Notes: a model not told the origin generated them from the letters alone. 64,000 nucleotides of DNA from Sideroxydans sp. (GCA_029850585.1 JARCRQ010000093.1:1-64000), one strand, 5' to 3'; shown: positions 39,392 to 50,231, counted from the stretch's first letter. A program made the numbers and translations.

Positions 39392-40897
39392 ATGTCAAAA
39401 CTCATTGCTTCAATGCTGTTACTGGCTGCTTTGTGCGGCTTGTCAGCGCCCGCTTTAGCGGAAGATGCCGCAGCGGCTAGTGCTACTGCAAGTGTGGCGG
39501 CGGTCGCTGATGCAGCTCCCGCTGTTGCAGCACCTGTTGCTGCCGACCCTGCTGCCGCAGCCGTTGTTGCCCCCGTGCCGAACAAAGGCGATACCACTTG
39601 GATGCTGGTCGCCACTTTGCTGATGATTATGATGTCAATTCCAGGCTTGGCGTTGTTCTACGGCGGCTTGGTGCGCAGCAAAAATATGCTGTCTATCCTC
39701 ATGCAAGTATTCAGCATCTTCGCGCTGATTATGGTGTTGTGGGCGATTTACGGTTACTCGCTGGCATTCACTACAGGCAACGCATTTATCGGCGGCTTTG
39801 ATAGATTGTTCCTGAAAGGCATTTTTGACCCCGTCACTGGCTCGGTTACCAATGCGGCAACCTTCAGCAAAGGCGTCGTGATTCCTGAGTTTGTGTTCGT
39901 AGCATTCCAAGCGACGTTCGCGGCGATTACCGTGGCGTTAACAGTCGGTGCTTTTGCCGAGCGTATGAAGTTTGGCGCGGTGTTGTTGTTCTCAGCGTTG
40001 TGGTTCACTTTCGCTTACTTGCCTATCGCGCACATGGTTTGGTTCTGGCAAGGTCCAGATGCTTACACCACTCAAGCGGCGGCTGACATTGCCAATTCGA
40101 CGGCAGGTTGGTTGTTCCAAAAAGGCGCGTTGGATTTTGCGGGCGGCACAGTGGTACACATCAATGCAGCGATTGCAGGTTTAGTCGGTGCATTCTTAAT
40201 CGGCAAACGCGTTGGCTTAGGCAAAGAAGCAATGGCTCCGCACAACCTCGTTATGACCATGATTGGTGCGTCATTGCTGTGGGTGGGCTGGTTCGGTTTC
40301 AACGCAGGTTCAGCATTAGAGGCAGGTGGCACAGCAACGTTGGCTTTCGCTAACACTTTGATTGCCACAGCCGCAGCGGTATTGACTTGGATGGCAGCGG
40401 AATGGCTGTTGAAAGGCAAGCCTAGCTTGTTGGGCGCAGCATCAGGTGCGGTAGCAGGCTTGGTCGCGATTACGCCTGCTTGCGGTTGGGTTGGTATCGG
40501 TGGCGGCTTAGTCATCGGCGCGCTGTCTGGTGTGGTGTGTTTCTGGGGCGTAACAGGCTTGAAGAAATTGCTCGGCGCAGATGATGCACTCGATGTATTC
40601 GGCATCCACGGCATCGGCGGTATCTTGGGCGCGTTGCTGACTGGCGTGTTCAACACTTGGAGTATGGGCGGCACCGGCATCGTTGATTATGTAAACAACA
40701 AAATCATCGACACCGAAATCGGCGCGCAAGTTTGGATACAAGCACAAGCGGTATTGACCACCCTAATTTGGTCAGGCGTGGTGGCATTTATCTGCTACAA
40801 ACTGGTGGATTGGACGATCGGTCTGCGCGTTACAGTTGAAGAAGAACGTGAAGGGCTGGACACTGCATCACACGGTGAACGTGCTTACAACCTCTAA
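39392..40897 (+). CDS. amtB: Ammonium transporter
   Basis: PGLALFYGGLVRSKN, VVHINAAIAGLVGA, DALDVFGIHGIGGILGALLTG. Confidence 0.96.
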   Translation: MSKLIASMLLLAALCGLSAPALAEDAAAASATASVAAVADAAPAVAAPVAADPAAAAVVAPVPNKGDTTWMLVATLLMIMMSIPGLALFYGGLVRSKNMLSILMQVFSIFALIMVLWAIYGYSLAFTTGNAFIGGFDRLFLKGIFDPVTGSVTNAATFSKGVVIPEFVFVAFQATFAAITVALTVGAFAERMKFGAVLLFSALWFTFAYLPIAHMVWFWQGPDAYTTQAAADIANSTAGWLFQKGALDFAGGTVVHINAAIAGLVGAFLIGKRVGLGKEAMAPHNLVMTMIGASLLWVGWFGFNAGSALEAGGTATLAFANTLIATAAAVLTWMAAEWLLKGKPSLLGAASGAVAGLVAITPACGWVGIGGGLVIGALSGVVCFWGVTGLKKLLGADDALDVFGIHGIGGILGALLTGVFNTWSMGGTGIVDYVNNKIIDTEIGAQVWIQAQAVLTTLIWSGVVAFICYKLVDWTIGLRVTVEEEREGLDTASHGERAYNL

Positions 40898-41019
40898 AAT
40901 TAAAATCTCATCGTGATGCGGCGTTGCTTACAAAAAATTACTCCTTACATAGTTTATCTATGCCGCGTCGCAATTTTTTGTTCGCGCCTAGCCTCACTTC
41001 GATATTTGAATTTTAATTT
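40896..41019. repeat. Intergenic palindromic element, copy R3 (after amtB)
   Basis: AAATTAAAAT/ATTTTAATTT arms; same core as R1. Confidence 0.87.
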
Positions 41020-41128
41020 AACTTAAAAGAACTCTCCCCCAAGAGCAATCGAGTCAATCTAACGGCTCACTTCAAAGAGCATCGCAAGGTGCTCTTTTTT
41101 TACCCCAAAATTTCTTAGGAGACACAAA

Positions 41129-41410
41129 ATGCATGTCAACAATGATCAGTTATTTGCCGTACTTGGACGCGTGTATGTGTTGTTGCGCCGCGAAACGCAT
41201 CGCATGATTGATGTGGAATGGGCGGTCGTGAACACCGACTACGCACTCGAAGTCATACACCTGGCACGCAACACCAAAAATTCTGATTTATTGGCGTTAG
41301 CTAATCAAATTCAACTACTGCACCCGCAAATTAAACGTGACCCAAGCGCAGCCGATAGCGTCAACGAAGCAAGCCCCGCACCCGACAAGTATTTCCAAAC
41401 CCTGCGTTAA
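41129..41410 (+). CDS. Hypothetical protein
   Basis: Intact 93-aa ORF with upstream aggaga SD. Confidence 0.6.
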   Translation: MHVNNDQLFAVLGRVYVLLRRETHRMIDVEWAVVNTDYALEVIHLARNTKNSDLLALANQIQLLHPQIKRDPSAADSVNEASPAPDKYFQTLR

Positions 41411-41521
41411 GCACTCGGCACGGCGCGCGCGACACACAAGGCGGCGCAAGGTGAGGCGGCTGTGGTATCTTGCGCGCCTTGCCCGCACACAACGCACGCC
41501 ACACACAGCAAGCCTTCAACC

Positions 41522-42796
41522 ATGTTGAACCTCGTCAGAATTTTTGTGTTATTCATCAGTTGCTGCGGCGTGGCGGCGAATGCGCGCGCCATCGACCTTG
41601 AGTTGTATTTTCCAGTCGCGGTGCAGGGTTCGATTGCGACAACCCTGCAAACACTCATTGACCAGTTTGAACACGACTATCCCGACATTCACGTCACGCC
41701 GGTGTACGCGGGAACCTATCAAGATGCCTTAGCCAAAACTTTATTGGCACAGAAAAATGGCAAGCCACCTGCCTTGGCGGTGCTGTTCGCCGCTGATGTT
41801 TACACGCTGATAGATGCACACGCCATCGTGCCGTTTGAAGAAGTGATGACCGCTAACCATGCGTCTTTGCCCGCCTTCTTCCCTGCCCTGATGAGCAATA
41901 GCCGCGTGGCGGGCAAGACTTGGGGCATCCCATTTCAACGTTCCACCATTTTGTTGTATTGGAATAAAGCCATGTTCCGCGAGGCGGGCTTAGACCCCGA
42001 CCATGCGCCGCAAAATTGGCAGGAAATGACGCGCATCGCGCAGCAGCTCACGCGCAAAAATAATAAACAACAGCTCATCCGCCACGGCATCGAAATCCCT
42101 GCCACGGGCTTTGCCTATTGGCTGCTGCAAGGCATGGTGACGGGGCGCGGGGCGCGCTTGATGAACGATACGGGCACGCAAACTTATTTCGATGACCCGC
42201 AAGTGATTGCCGCCTTAAACGATTGGGTTGCGCTGTGGCAAAACGGCAATGCGCAGCCCGAAAAATTGACCGAATGGGGCGACGTCAGCGAAGATTTTCT
42301 GCGCCATAAAACTGCCATGATGTGGACGACTAGCGGCAATTTAACGCGCTTGCAACGTCGCGCTAAATTTGATTTTGGCGTGGCGATGTTGCCTGGCACA
42401 GGCTGGCACGGTTCGCCCACGGGCGGCGGCAATTTGTATTTACTGGAAGGCACAAGTCCTGAGCAACAACGTGCTGCGCTGACCTTGGTGCAGTGGCTGG
42501 TATCGCCGCAACACACAGCGCAATGGAGCATCGCGTCGGGCTATATCGCGGTGAATCCTGCGGCGTATCAGACCGAATTGATGCGCGCGCACCTAGCAAA
42601 ATACCCCGCCGCCGAGCTGGCAAAAAATCAGCTCGAATTCGCCGTACCCGAACTCTCTACTCACTTTAATCAGCGCGTCACGCGCGCCCTCAACGACGCG
42701 ATTGTCTCCGCCTTAACGGGCGAACAATCCGCGCAAAGCGCATTGCAACAAGCGCAATCCCGCGCAGTGAAAATTTTGCTACCTTACCAACGATGA
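41522..42796 (+). CDS. Extracellular solute-binding protein (UgpB-like)
   Basis: Signal peptide; IDLELYFPVAVQGSIATTLQTLIDQFEHDYPDIHVTPVYAGTYQDALAKTLLA. Confidence 0.88.
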   Translation: MLNLVRIFVLFISCCGVAANARAIDLELYFPVAVQGSIATTLQTLIDQFEHDYPDIHVTPVYAGTYQDALAKTLLAQKNGKPPALAVLFAADVYTLIDAHAIVPFEEVMTANHASLPAFFPALMSNSRVAGKTWGIPFQRSTILLYWNKAMFREAGLDPDHAPQNWQEMTRIAQQLTRKNNKQQLIRHGIEIPATGFAYWLLQGMVTGRGARLMNDTGTQTYFDDPQVIAALNDWVALWQNGNAQPEKLTEWGDVSEDFLRHKTAMMWTTSGNLTRLQRRAKFDFGVAMLPGTGWHGSPTGGGNLYLLEGTSPEQQRAALTLVQWLVSPQHTAQWSIASGYIAVNPAAYQTELMRAHLAKYPAAELAKNQLEFAVPELSTHFNQRVTRALNDAIVSALTGEQSAQSALQQAQSRAVKILLPYQR

Positions 42797-44502
42797 AAAC
42801 TGCCCCGCACCAATTACGCCGCGCATGGGCAAAACTAGCCAGCCCTTTTTGGCATGGGCGCGAATGGCAAGTATTAAGTTGGCTGGTGCCTATCGTGGTG
42901 CTGCTAATAAGCCTGATGGTGGCGCAGCGCATCAACCAACAACAGGCGCAAGACGTAGCACGCGATAGCGCGGCAGATTTTGCCGTGCGGGTGCGCGAAA
43001 CGGTGGGCATTTTTCAAGAGCGCATGGCGAATTACCAGCAAGTGTTGCGCGCCACGCAAAGCCTATTTTCCGCCTCGGACTCGGTCGATGCGGCTGAATT
43101 TAGCCGTTTTATCGAACGCAGCGAACTGTATAAGCTACGCGGCTTGCAAGGCATCGGCTATGCACAACTCAAGGCTGACCAAAGCAGCGAAGTGCGTTAT
43201 GACGTATCGTTTAATCGCCCCGCCGAGCCGTTTGTCGGCATGGATTTTTTTGCTCAACCGTCGCGTCGTCCTGCTTGGCAATATGCCCGCGATACTGGGC
43301 TGTTGGCGATTAGCAACAAGCTGCCCTTGCCCGACGAAAATCCCCGCAAAATTGCGGGAGGCTATCAAATGGTATTACCGATTTATCGCAATGCCACTGA
43401 GCAAAACAGCCTAGACGAGCGCGCCAAAAATTTGCAGGGCTGGGTGTATGCGCGCTTTAGCATGGACGGTTTAATCGAAGGCATTTTGGGTGAGCGTCCC
43501 AACATTGCCATCAGCATTCTCGACGGCTCTGAGCCGCAAACTTTATCCAGCGAACAAGAGCGCGTCGGCGGGGAGTCGGACTTGGCGTTATTGATAGCCA
43601 ACAAGCCCGTCGAAATCGGCGCGTACCAATGGACCATTGTGGCGCAATCGTTGCCCAATCTCGCCCCCACCACCGCCATGCAAGAGCTGCAAGAACATCG
43701 CCACACGGGCTGGCTGCTCAGCGTGATTCTCGCGTTATTGAGCTGGTTGTTTGTGCGTTGGCGGATGCGCGTGTTGCGCCACGAAAGCCTGTTGCAAGCG
43801 GCTAAAGCCGATGCCGAACACGCCAACCTTGCCAAGTCCAAATTCCTCGCTGCCGCCAGCCACGACTTGCGTCAACCGATACACGCGCTGTGTTTATTTT
43901 TAGACGTATTGGGCGGCACGACACTGAACACACAACAGCAAAAATTACTCGCGCAAATTCGCCTCGCATCGGATGCCACCAACAACATGCTCAACACTTT
44001 GTTGGACTTTTCGCGCATCGAAGCGGGCGCGGTCGAAGCCCGTCCGCACGACTTTGCTTTGCAAAAATTATTTGTCGCAGTCAGCAATGATTTTCAATCG
44101 CAAGCCGCCAGCAAAGGCTTGCGCTATCGGATGCGCAACACCCGCGTCAACGTGTATTCCGATCCGATGTTGTTAGAAATGATGCTGCGCAATTTGGTCT
44201 CCAACGCGCTGCGTTATACCCCACGCGGCGGCATTTTGTTGGCATGTCGGCAGCGCGGCAACGAGGTGATTATTGAAGTGTGGGACAGCGGTATCGGCAT
44301 TGCGCCTGAGCATCAAGAAACGATTTTTCACGAGTTTCAACAACTCAATAATCCCGAACGCAATCGCGATAAAGGGATGGGCTTAGGCTTGGCGATTGTG
44401 CAAGGACTGGCGCGCACCTTAGACCATCCGCTCACCCTGCGCTCGCGGCTGGCACAGGGCAGCGTGTTTCGTATTACCGTGCCGTTGGCGCGCCAACCTT
44501 AG
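42793..44502 (+). CDS. CHASE-domain sensor histidine kinase
   Basis: CHASE-like periplasmic region, AAASHDLRQPIHALCLFLDVLGG H-box, DSGIGIAPEHQETIFHEF, GMGLGLAIVQGLA; ATGA overlap with SBP. Confidence 0.92.
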   Translation: MKTAPHQLRRAWAKLASPFWHGREWQVLSWLVPIVVLLISLMVAQRINQQQAQDVARDSAADFAVRVRETVGIFQERMANYQQVLRATQSLFSASDSVDAAEFSRFIERSELYKLRGLQGIGYAQLKADQSSEVRYDVSFNRPAEPFVGMDFFAQPSRRPAWQYARDTGLLAISNKLPLPDENPRKIAGGYQMVLPIYRNATEQNSLDERAKNLQGWVYARFSMDGLIEGILGERPNIAISILDGSEPQTLSSEQERVGGESDLALLIANKPVEIGAYQWTIVAQSLPNLAPTTAMQELQEHRHTGWLLSVILALLSWLFVRWRMRVLRHESLLQAAKADAEHANLAKSKFLAAASHDLRQPIHALCLFLDVLGGTTLNTQQQKLLAQIRLASDATNNMLNTLLDFSRIEAGAVEARPHDFALQKLFVAVSNDFQSQAASKGLRYRMRNTRVNVYSDPMLLEMMLRNLVSNALRYTPRGGILLACRQRGNEVIIEVWDSGIGIAPEHQETIFHEFQQLNNPERNRDKGMGLGLAIVQGLARTLDHPLTLRSRLAQGSVFRITVPLARQP

Positions 44503-45073
44503 CCCGCCGACGCGCATCTTGCAGCAGCGCAAGCAGCGCATAGCCAGCTAACAGCGGGTCAATTAAATAATCCCACGCATTGCTTGATTCATACGCGCCC
44601 AAGCACCACGCCAGCGTCGCGAGTGCGATGCTCAAAACGATTAAATTGGACTGCCGCCACCATGTCAATAATGCAACCAGCAACACCACGCTGAAAAATC
44701 CTGCATCGCCATAACCCAAGCGGTACGGGTCATACAGGGTGACACCTAAGGTCATGGGATAAAAAATCAACGCCACCAGCGCGATAAGTCGCAACAGGTG
44801 CAGCCGCGATTTTTCACTGACCAAGATGCCGTAAGGTCGCAGTATCGCGAGCCCAATTAACAGCACACTGCTGATGCTGAAATCGCCCACCATGCCGCGC
44901 GTGTAGCCCGCTAAGGGCAAGCCGTTTAAAGGCACTAAGGCGAATATAAAAATCGCTGCGAGCAGCAGACTGATACGCGGCAAACTCAAGCGACGCACAG
45001 CGGGGACGAGTAAGGCGCAGGCGGCAAGCGCGCTGGCGTGTCCGCATAATCCAGTGACATCGGTGAGCATCAT
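44474..45073 (-). CDS. Integral membrane protein, hypothetical
   Basis: Multi-TM ORF, convergent overlap with the kinase 3' end; upstream sialidase-like gene overlaps. Confidence 0.65.
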   Translation of the reverse strand: MMLTDVTGLCGHASALAACALLVPAVRRLSLPRISLLLAAIFIFALVPLNGLPLAGYTRGMVGDFSISSVLLIGLAILRPYGILVSEKSRLHLLRLIALVALIFYPMTLGVTLYDPYRLGYGDAGFFSVVLLVALLTWWRQSNLIVLSIALATLAWCLGAYESSNAWDYLIDPLLAGYALLALLQDARRRAKVGAPTAR

Positions 45074-46353
45074 GGCGTGTCCTTGATGTGCTTTTCTTGC
45101 AACTGATTTTCCAGCCAAGCGTGATTGAATTGGACGTGCTTAATCAAGCCGCGATTCCAGGTATAGACCAGCTGAAAATCGCCGCGCTGAGTCTGGATTA
45201 AATACGGATAAGAAAACTCAAAGTCGCATAAGGCGGGACATTTATTGCGCTGCGCGGTCGCCGCAAAAGCCGCGCCATCCGTGACGTTCGCGTCGCTTGC
45301 CACTGCCAGCTGCGCAGTGCGTTGCGCAAATTGTTCGACACTCACCACCACATCGCTCTCATGCTCAAATTCATAAACGCTGCGCCAGTTCATGCCGCTG
45401 TCGCTAGACAGCATTAACGACAAGGCATGGCGACCGACTTCGAGATTATTCAGCACCGCCAGCATCCGCCCATCCGCCAAGCTCACCGCCGTCAACGCCG
45501 CATCAGGATTGGCGATGGTGAGCTTAGTCGGCACGCTCCAAGTCTGTCCGCCGTCCTGTGTGCGCGTGGCAATCACACGCTTAGGCGGCGCGTTGGTGTG
45601 GCGCATTAACACCGTGGCGTGCTCGCTATCGGTGATGAGCAGCACGGGTTGGATGCCCAGTTTGCCGTTGCTCAAGCGTTGTTTATCCAACACCGTGCCA
45701 TCCGCCGAGAGCCGCAACAGCTCGCCAAATTTGCCTAAAAATTCGTGATACACAGGCAAGCCCAAGCTGCCATCCGCATAGCTAAACGGCGTGCCTTTAA
45801 TCAGCGTGCTGATGTTGAAAAACGGTGAGGTAATTAGGCGGCGCGGCGTGTCCCAACTCGCCCCTTCGTCGTGTGAAGTGATAAAAGAAATTGAGCTGCC
45901 CGCCCAGCCGCCTAGCGACACCGTCACAAAATATAAAACCAACGTCCCGTCGGCGCGCCTTGCCGCAACAGGGTTGCCGAGCTTCTTCACATAACGCCAC
46001 ACGCCTTGCTGGGTTTGCTCGCGATTGATAACCGTCTGCTCTGCGCCCCAGTTTTTGCCGTCAAACACCGCGCTGCGTAACGTCACATCTTGTGCACCTT
46101 CGCGACTGCCTGCGAACCAAAATGCGCGCAATTTTCCATCGTTTAACTCAATCAGCGAGGCGGCGTGCGTGGCGATATTTAATTGGTGCGAGACAAACGC
46201 GCTGTGCAAAAAAGCGGGCGTTACGTCGGGCGTAATCGCAGCGATTTGAAAGCCGTTCGGCACACTGCGCTGAGTAATTTTTTGCGCAGCAAGCACGCTC
46301 GCTAACACCAGCAAAGCTAATAAAAATAAGCGTACGCGCATCATTAGCGACAT
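45070..46353 (-). CDS. Sialidase-like (BNR/Asp-box) exported protein
   Basis: Asp-box repeats: SHDEGASWDTP, TQDGGQTWSVP, SSDSGMNWRSV. Confidence 0.82.
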   Translation of the reverse strand: MSLMMRVRLFLLALLVLASVLAAQKITQRSVPNGFQIAAITPDVTPAFLHSAFVSHQLNIATHAASLIELNDGKLRAFWFAGSREGAQDVTLRSAVFDGKNWGAEQTVINREQTQQGVWRYVKKLGNPVAARRADGTLVLYFVTVSLGGWAGSSISFITSHDEGASWDTPRRLITSPFFNISTLIKGTPFSYADGSLGLPVYHEFLGKFGELLRLSADGTVLDKQRLSNGKLGIQPVLLITDSEHATVLMRHTNAPPKRVIATRTQDGGQTWSVPTKLTIANPDAALTAVSLADGRMLAVLNNLEVGRHALSLMLSSDSGMNWRSVYEFEHESDVVVSVEQFAQRTAQLAVASDANVTDGAAFAATAQRNKCPALCDFEFSYPYLIQTQRGDFQLVYTWNRGLIKHVQFNHAWLENQLQEKHIKDTP

Positions 46354-48074
46354 TGCTCCGCAAGCGTTAAGGCGGGCAGATTCGCCAGCGTGGCGGTGGA
46401 TTGCAACAGCACTTCGCGCACGAATAAATACTCAAAAAATTTGCCGTGCAGCAACATTTCCTTGAGCTCCGCCGAGCTTTGTCGACCGCGTATATCCAAG
46501 CGTTGTCCGATGATTTTGCAGTCCGCGCATAAGCTCGTTTGCACGTCTTGCTGGAGCGGAATTTGCACGGCAAACCACGCATAACGCTGGGCTAATTGCG
46601 CGGCATCGAAATGCAGATTTTCGTGATAAGCAGTGAGCTGGGTGTGCGGTAAGAGGAATTGATAACGCTCGTCTGACGCACGAAAGTCGCACGGCACCGC
46701 CACAGTTTTGCCTTGCAGCGCAGCTTGCGTGGCGGCGTTATAAATCGCCAACTGCGTATCAAAGGGACGCAACAAAGCAGCAAAACTAAGCAGCACTAAC
46801 AAGCCCGCAATCGGTGTGGCATCGCGTGTGAGACGTGGCACAAACAGCGCGACCAGCACCCAGATAAAACTGCTACACAACAGCATCCAGAAACCCGCCG
46901 CGTATAAATGAGCGTCGCCGATTGCGCTTTGCAAGCGCGCTGCCAGCATGGCTAAAGCCAATAAAAATAAGCCCGCCAAGCACAAGGTCGCGACGAAAAA
47001 TTTGCGACTAATCGCTTGCCAATTCAGTGCTGCAAGCAATGCGAGGGCGGGCATCGCAGCTAATAAGTAACGTCCTGAGCGTTGGCTAGGTAAGGCGAAG
47101 CTGATAAAAAATGCGGCTATCCACAACCACAATAATTGCTCGTCACGCGTGAGGCTGTGACGTTTTTGCCAAGCCGTCACGCACACGCCGATGACGACAA
47201 AAGTGAGCAGCCCCGCGTTGCTTAAAAACGCCGCACTGTAGCTCCAGATACTCGAACCACCCCACCACAGTTTCGCCACATAGCTGCCGCCATGCGGGTC
47301 GAATTTGCCTGCGTTTTCGCCGATGACAAACTCCTGCCAGACCGCGCGGGGGTTGGGGTCTAGCGCGAACCACAAAGCAAAAATTGCCACCGCCATGCTG
47401 ATGCTAATGACAATTTTTAAGGCATCGCGACGCACAAAAACGGCTAAATAAAAATCGCGTTCGCGCCAATACCAAGCCGCTAAAAGCAACGTCATCGGTA
47501 AACCTAGCGCGAAGGATTTATACAAAAACGCCATGCCTATGCTGAGACCAAAAAATAGCGGCAACAGGTAGCGCGATTGGAAACTGGTGCGCCAATTAAG
47601 TAGCGCGAATACAGGCAAGCTCAGCCAAAAAACTTCCGCTGCGTTGGTGAGAAAAGGTCGTCCGAAACGATAAGTGCTGAAGAATGCGAGGAAGGTCAAC
47701 GCGGCGATAAACCCTGTTGAGACTTGCCTAGTGAGCCGCCATGCCGTGAGCAACAGCAAGGCAGCGGTGAGCAAAGTGTAGAACACCGACGGCAAACGCA
47801 GCGCAGTTAAATCCCAGTTTTTGCCGCCGTTGGAGCTTGCGATACCTTGCCAAAACAACAGCGGCGGTTTGGTGTTACGCATGTTGTCGAGCTGCGATTG
47901 CAGCGGCAAATAATCGCCGCTGGCAGCGGTTAGACGGGTGATATGCAGATAGACGTTTTCGTCGCCATTTTTCGGAATGTACTGGCTATCCAGCGCGTAA
48001 AAATAAGTCGTTATCGCCAGCAACAGCGCGGCAATCAGCCCTGCCAGCCGAACCTTATTTTGCCGCGTCGTCAT
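46344..48074 (-). CDS. GT39/ArnT-like glycosyltransferase
   Basis: N-terminal TM, KNGDENVYLHITRL, ...NTKPPLLFWQG; multi-TM. Confidence 0.85.
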   Translation of the reverse strand: MTTRQNKVRLAGLIAALLLAITTYFYALDSQYIPKNGDENVYLHITRLTAASGDYLPLQSQLDNMRNTKPPLLFWQGIASSNGGKNWDLTALRLPSVFYTLLTAALLLLTAWRLTRQVSTGFIAALTFLAFFSTYRFGRPFLTNAAEVFWLSLPVFALLNWRTSFQSRYLLPLFFGLSIGMAFLYKSFALGLPMTLLLAAWYWRERDFYLAVFVRRDALKIVISISMAVAIFALWFALDPNPRAVWQEFVIGENAGKFDPHGGSYVAKLWWGGSSIWSYSAAFLSNAGLLTFVVIGVCVTAWQKRHSLTRDEQLLWLWIAAFFISFALPSQRSGRYLLAAMPALALLAALNWQAISRKFFVATLCLAGLFLLALAMLAARLQSAIGDAHLYAAGFWMLLCSSFIWVLVALFVPRLTRDATPIAGLLVLLSFAALLRPFDTQLAIYNAATQAALQGKTVAVPCDFRASDERYQFLLPHTQLTAYHENLHFDAAQLAQRYAWFAVQIPLQQDVQTSLCADCKIIGQRLDIRGRQSSAELKEMLLHGKFFEYLFVREVLLQSTATLANLPALTLAEQCR

Positions 48075-48561
48075 CTAATTCGGGAATGTTGGGCAACGCC
48101 ATTTCGGTGTCGGCTTTATGGTGACGGAACGTCCAAAAATTATTCACCAAAAAGTTAAACACACTCGCCAACACAATCGCGCTGGTGTTCGCCACGAGGT
48201 AATGCAAATGGCTTACCAGCAATTTGGTCAACACAAATTGCAGCACGATGCCTATCCACACCGCGAGTGCGTATTGACCAAAATGCAGCAGCAAATGTTT
48301 GTCGGGATGATGCTGACGGTCACGCCAAGTCCAGGCGCGATTCCACAAAAAATTATTCACCGTGGCGCAAAAAATTGCCGTTGCCAGCGACACATTCAGG
48401 CGCATGTCGGCAGAGTGTATGGTGCGGAATAAAAATTCTTGGCTGACAAATAACACCGCTAAATTGACCAACACACCCGACGCGCCGACCGCGCCGAATT
48501 TCATAAAACGGCGTTTGAATAACCACACAAAACCACGGTGTTCAGTAAGCCGCTTAATCAT
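48055..48561 (-). CDS. GtrA-family protein
   Basis: FMKFGAVGASGVLVNLAVLF...NNFLWNRAWTWRDR...NFLVNNFWTFRH. Confidence 0.92.
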   Translation of the reverse strand: MIKRLTEHRGFVWLFKRRFMKFGAVGASGVLVNLAVLFVSQEFLFRTIHSADMRLNVSLATAIFCATVNNFLWNRAWTWRDRQHHPDKHLLLHFGQYALAVWIGIVLQFVLTKLLVSHLHYLVANTSAIVLASVFNFLVNNFWTFRHHKADTEMALPNIPELDDDAAK

Positions 48562-49784
48562 GTTGCCGCACTCGCTGCACCTTGCGCAGCAAGCATTTCG
48601 TGCGCTTTTTGCAACACTTGTTGCGGCGCAATTTGCTTCAAACATTGATTGTCACCATCACACGCCGAGGCTCTATGGTTGTACGCGGTGAGGCACGGTG
48701 AACACGGCAAGTTGCGATAAAAACAATAGGAATTTGTGCCCAACGATTTATACAAAGTGGGCGTTTCTGGACCGAAGAAAATAATGGTCGGCAGCTGAGG
48801 GGTGAGCGCGGCAAATTGTCCGGGGCCGCCGTCATTGGTGATGAGCAAGCAGGCGCGATGAAACACCGCCAACAAATGTCGCACCGATTTGGTATAGCCC
48901 GCCAAATTCACACACGCAGGGTCTTTACAAAAGTTAACCACCTGCTGCGAAATCTCGCGGTCGCCTTTCATACCGATGACCCCAACCGCGTAACCCTCAG
49001 CCAGCAAGGCTTTGGCGACTTGGCAATAATGCTGTATCGGCCAAGCGCGAATCGGCAAAATGCCGCCGCTGGGATAAATCAGCACCAGTTTTTTGTCTTT
49101 AATAGGCGGATAAAAGTTGTGCAATTCTTTAGTGACTTGCAGCAATTCCTCATCGGGGAATACCAGCACGGGCGTTTTGCCGAGATACGGTTCAGGGAAT
49201 AATTTATTGGCAGGGGTGCTGTCTGATTCGAGTGCTGCCGCCAAACTCAAAAACTGCTGAGTCAAATGGCGATAGGTGTTGTACGCCACGCGGCGGTTGA
49301 TGAATGTACCGCGATACAAGCCTTCTTGAGTGTGGCGATAAAAACCAACGCGATACGCCGCGCCCGACAAATACGAAAAAATACTGCTGACGCGGGAAAA
49401 TAATTCGCAATCAATCACCGCATCAATTTTCAAATCGCGCATTTTGATAATTGCATCCACGCTGTCTTTGAGTAGCGTTTTGAACGAGCTGTCATTCAGG
49501 GTGATGACATTTTCTGGTGGTATCAGCTCCATCAAATCCAGCACTTCGCGATTTTTACCAAACATCAAGACGTGGATAGCGGCTTCGGGGTATTGCTGTT
49601 TAAGGCGCATAAACATCGGCTGCGCCAACACCAAGCTACCCATTTCGGACAACAAAATCACCAAGATACTTTTGGGCGGAATGCCATCGGGCTCGCGCTT
49701 AAACACGCGGTTAAGTCCCGACAACAGCCAACAAATTGGCACACCAATATATCGGTCAACGGCACGCTGATGGTTTATGTCCAT
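48558..49784 (-). CDS. Glycosyltransferase family 9 (heptosyltransferase-like)
   Basis: ILVILLSEMGSLVLAQPMFMRLKQQYPEAAIHVLMF...TNDGGPGQFAAL. Confidence 0.87.
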   Translation of the reverse strand: MDINHQRAVDRYIGVPICWLLSGLNRVFKREPDGIPPKSILVILLSEMGSLVLAQPMFMRLKQQYPEAAIHVLMFGKNREVLDLMELIPPENVITLNDSSFKTLLKDSVDAIIKMRDLKIDAVIDCELFSRVSSIFSYLSGAAYRVGFYRHTQEGLYRGTFINRRVAYNTYRHLTQQFLSLAAALESDSTPANKLFPEPYLGKTPVLVFPDEELLQVTKELHNFYPPIKDKKLVLIYPSGGILPIRAWPIQHYCQVAKALLAEGYAVGVIGMKGDREISQQVVNFCKDPACVNLAGYTKSVRHLLAVFHRACLLITNDGGPGQFAALTPQLPTIIFFGPETPTLYKSLGTNSYCFYRNLPCSPCLTAYNHRASACDGDNQCLKQIAPQQVLQKAHEMLAAQGAASAAT

Positions 49785-49889
49785 AGGATTTTTAAGCTGG
49801 CAAGGAAGAGGGGGATAAAACAGGGCGCGGATTATCGAAGATTTCAATAAAGCTCGCAACCGCCAGCAGGACGCTGGCGTGACACGATA

Positions 49890-50231
49890 TTACTTAGGTG
49901 CGACGGCTGAGGCAGCTTTTACCTCGGCTTTAACTGCTGCTACCGCAGAGGCTGGGGCAGCTTTTACTTCGGCGTTCATTTCCGCCTTAGCGGGAGCTGC
50001 GCTGCCACCCCGTTTGTAGCTCAGATGCTTGGTGCCGCCATCGCAAGTACCGATGGTTTTGCCCGTATCTTCCGCGCCGTTAGTGACGATGTCCAAAGTG
50101 TAGTTTTGCACGCCCTTGGTTTTGAAGGTCGCTTCAATTTCTGACTTCAGTTCTTCGCAAGGTTTAGCCGCAAACGCACTGTGTGTTAAACCCAACAAAC
50201 CGACAACAACTAATAAACGTATGGCTTTCAT
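49890..50231 (-). CDS. DUF1161-family protein
   Basis: KPCEELKSEIEATFKTKGVQNYTLDIV...KTIGTCDGGTKHLSYKRG. Confidence 0.85.
   Translation of the reverse strand: MKAIRLLVVVGLLGLTHSAFAAKPCEELKSEIEATFKTKGVQNYTLDIVTNGAEDTGKTIGTCDGGTKHLSYKRGGSAAPAKAEMNAEVKAAPASAVAAVKAEVKAASAVAPK

Noticed and set aside
39410-39590. Ala/Pro-rich AmtB N-terminus as a novel domain
   Set aside because: Low-complexity signal/linker extension is unremarkable without comparative data.
45070-46353. True sialidase (neuraminidase) activity
   Set aside because: Asp-box repeats support the fold only; catalytic identity cannot be established by eye, so it was left as sialidase-like.
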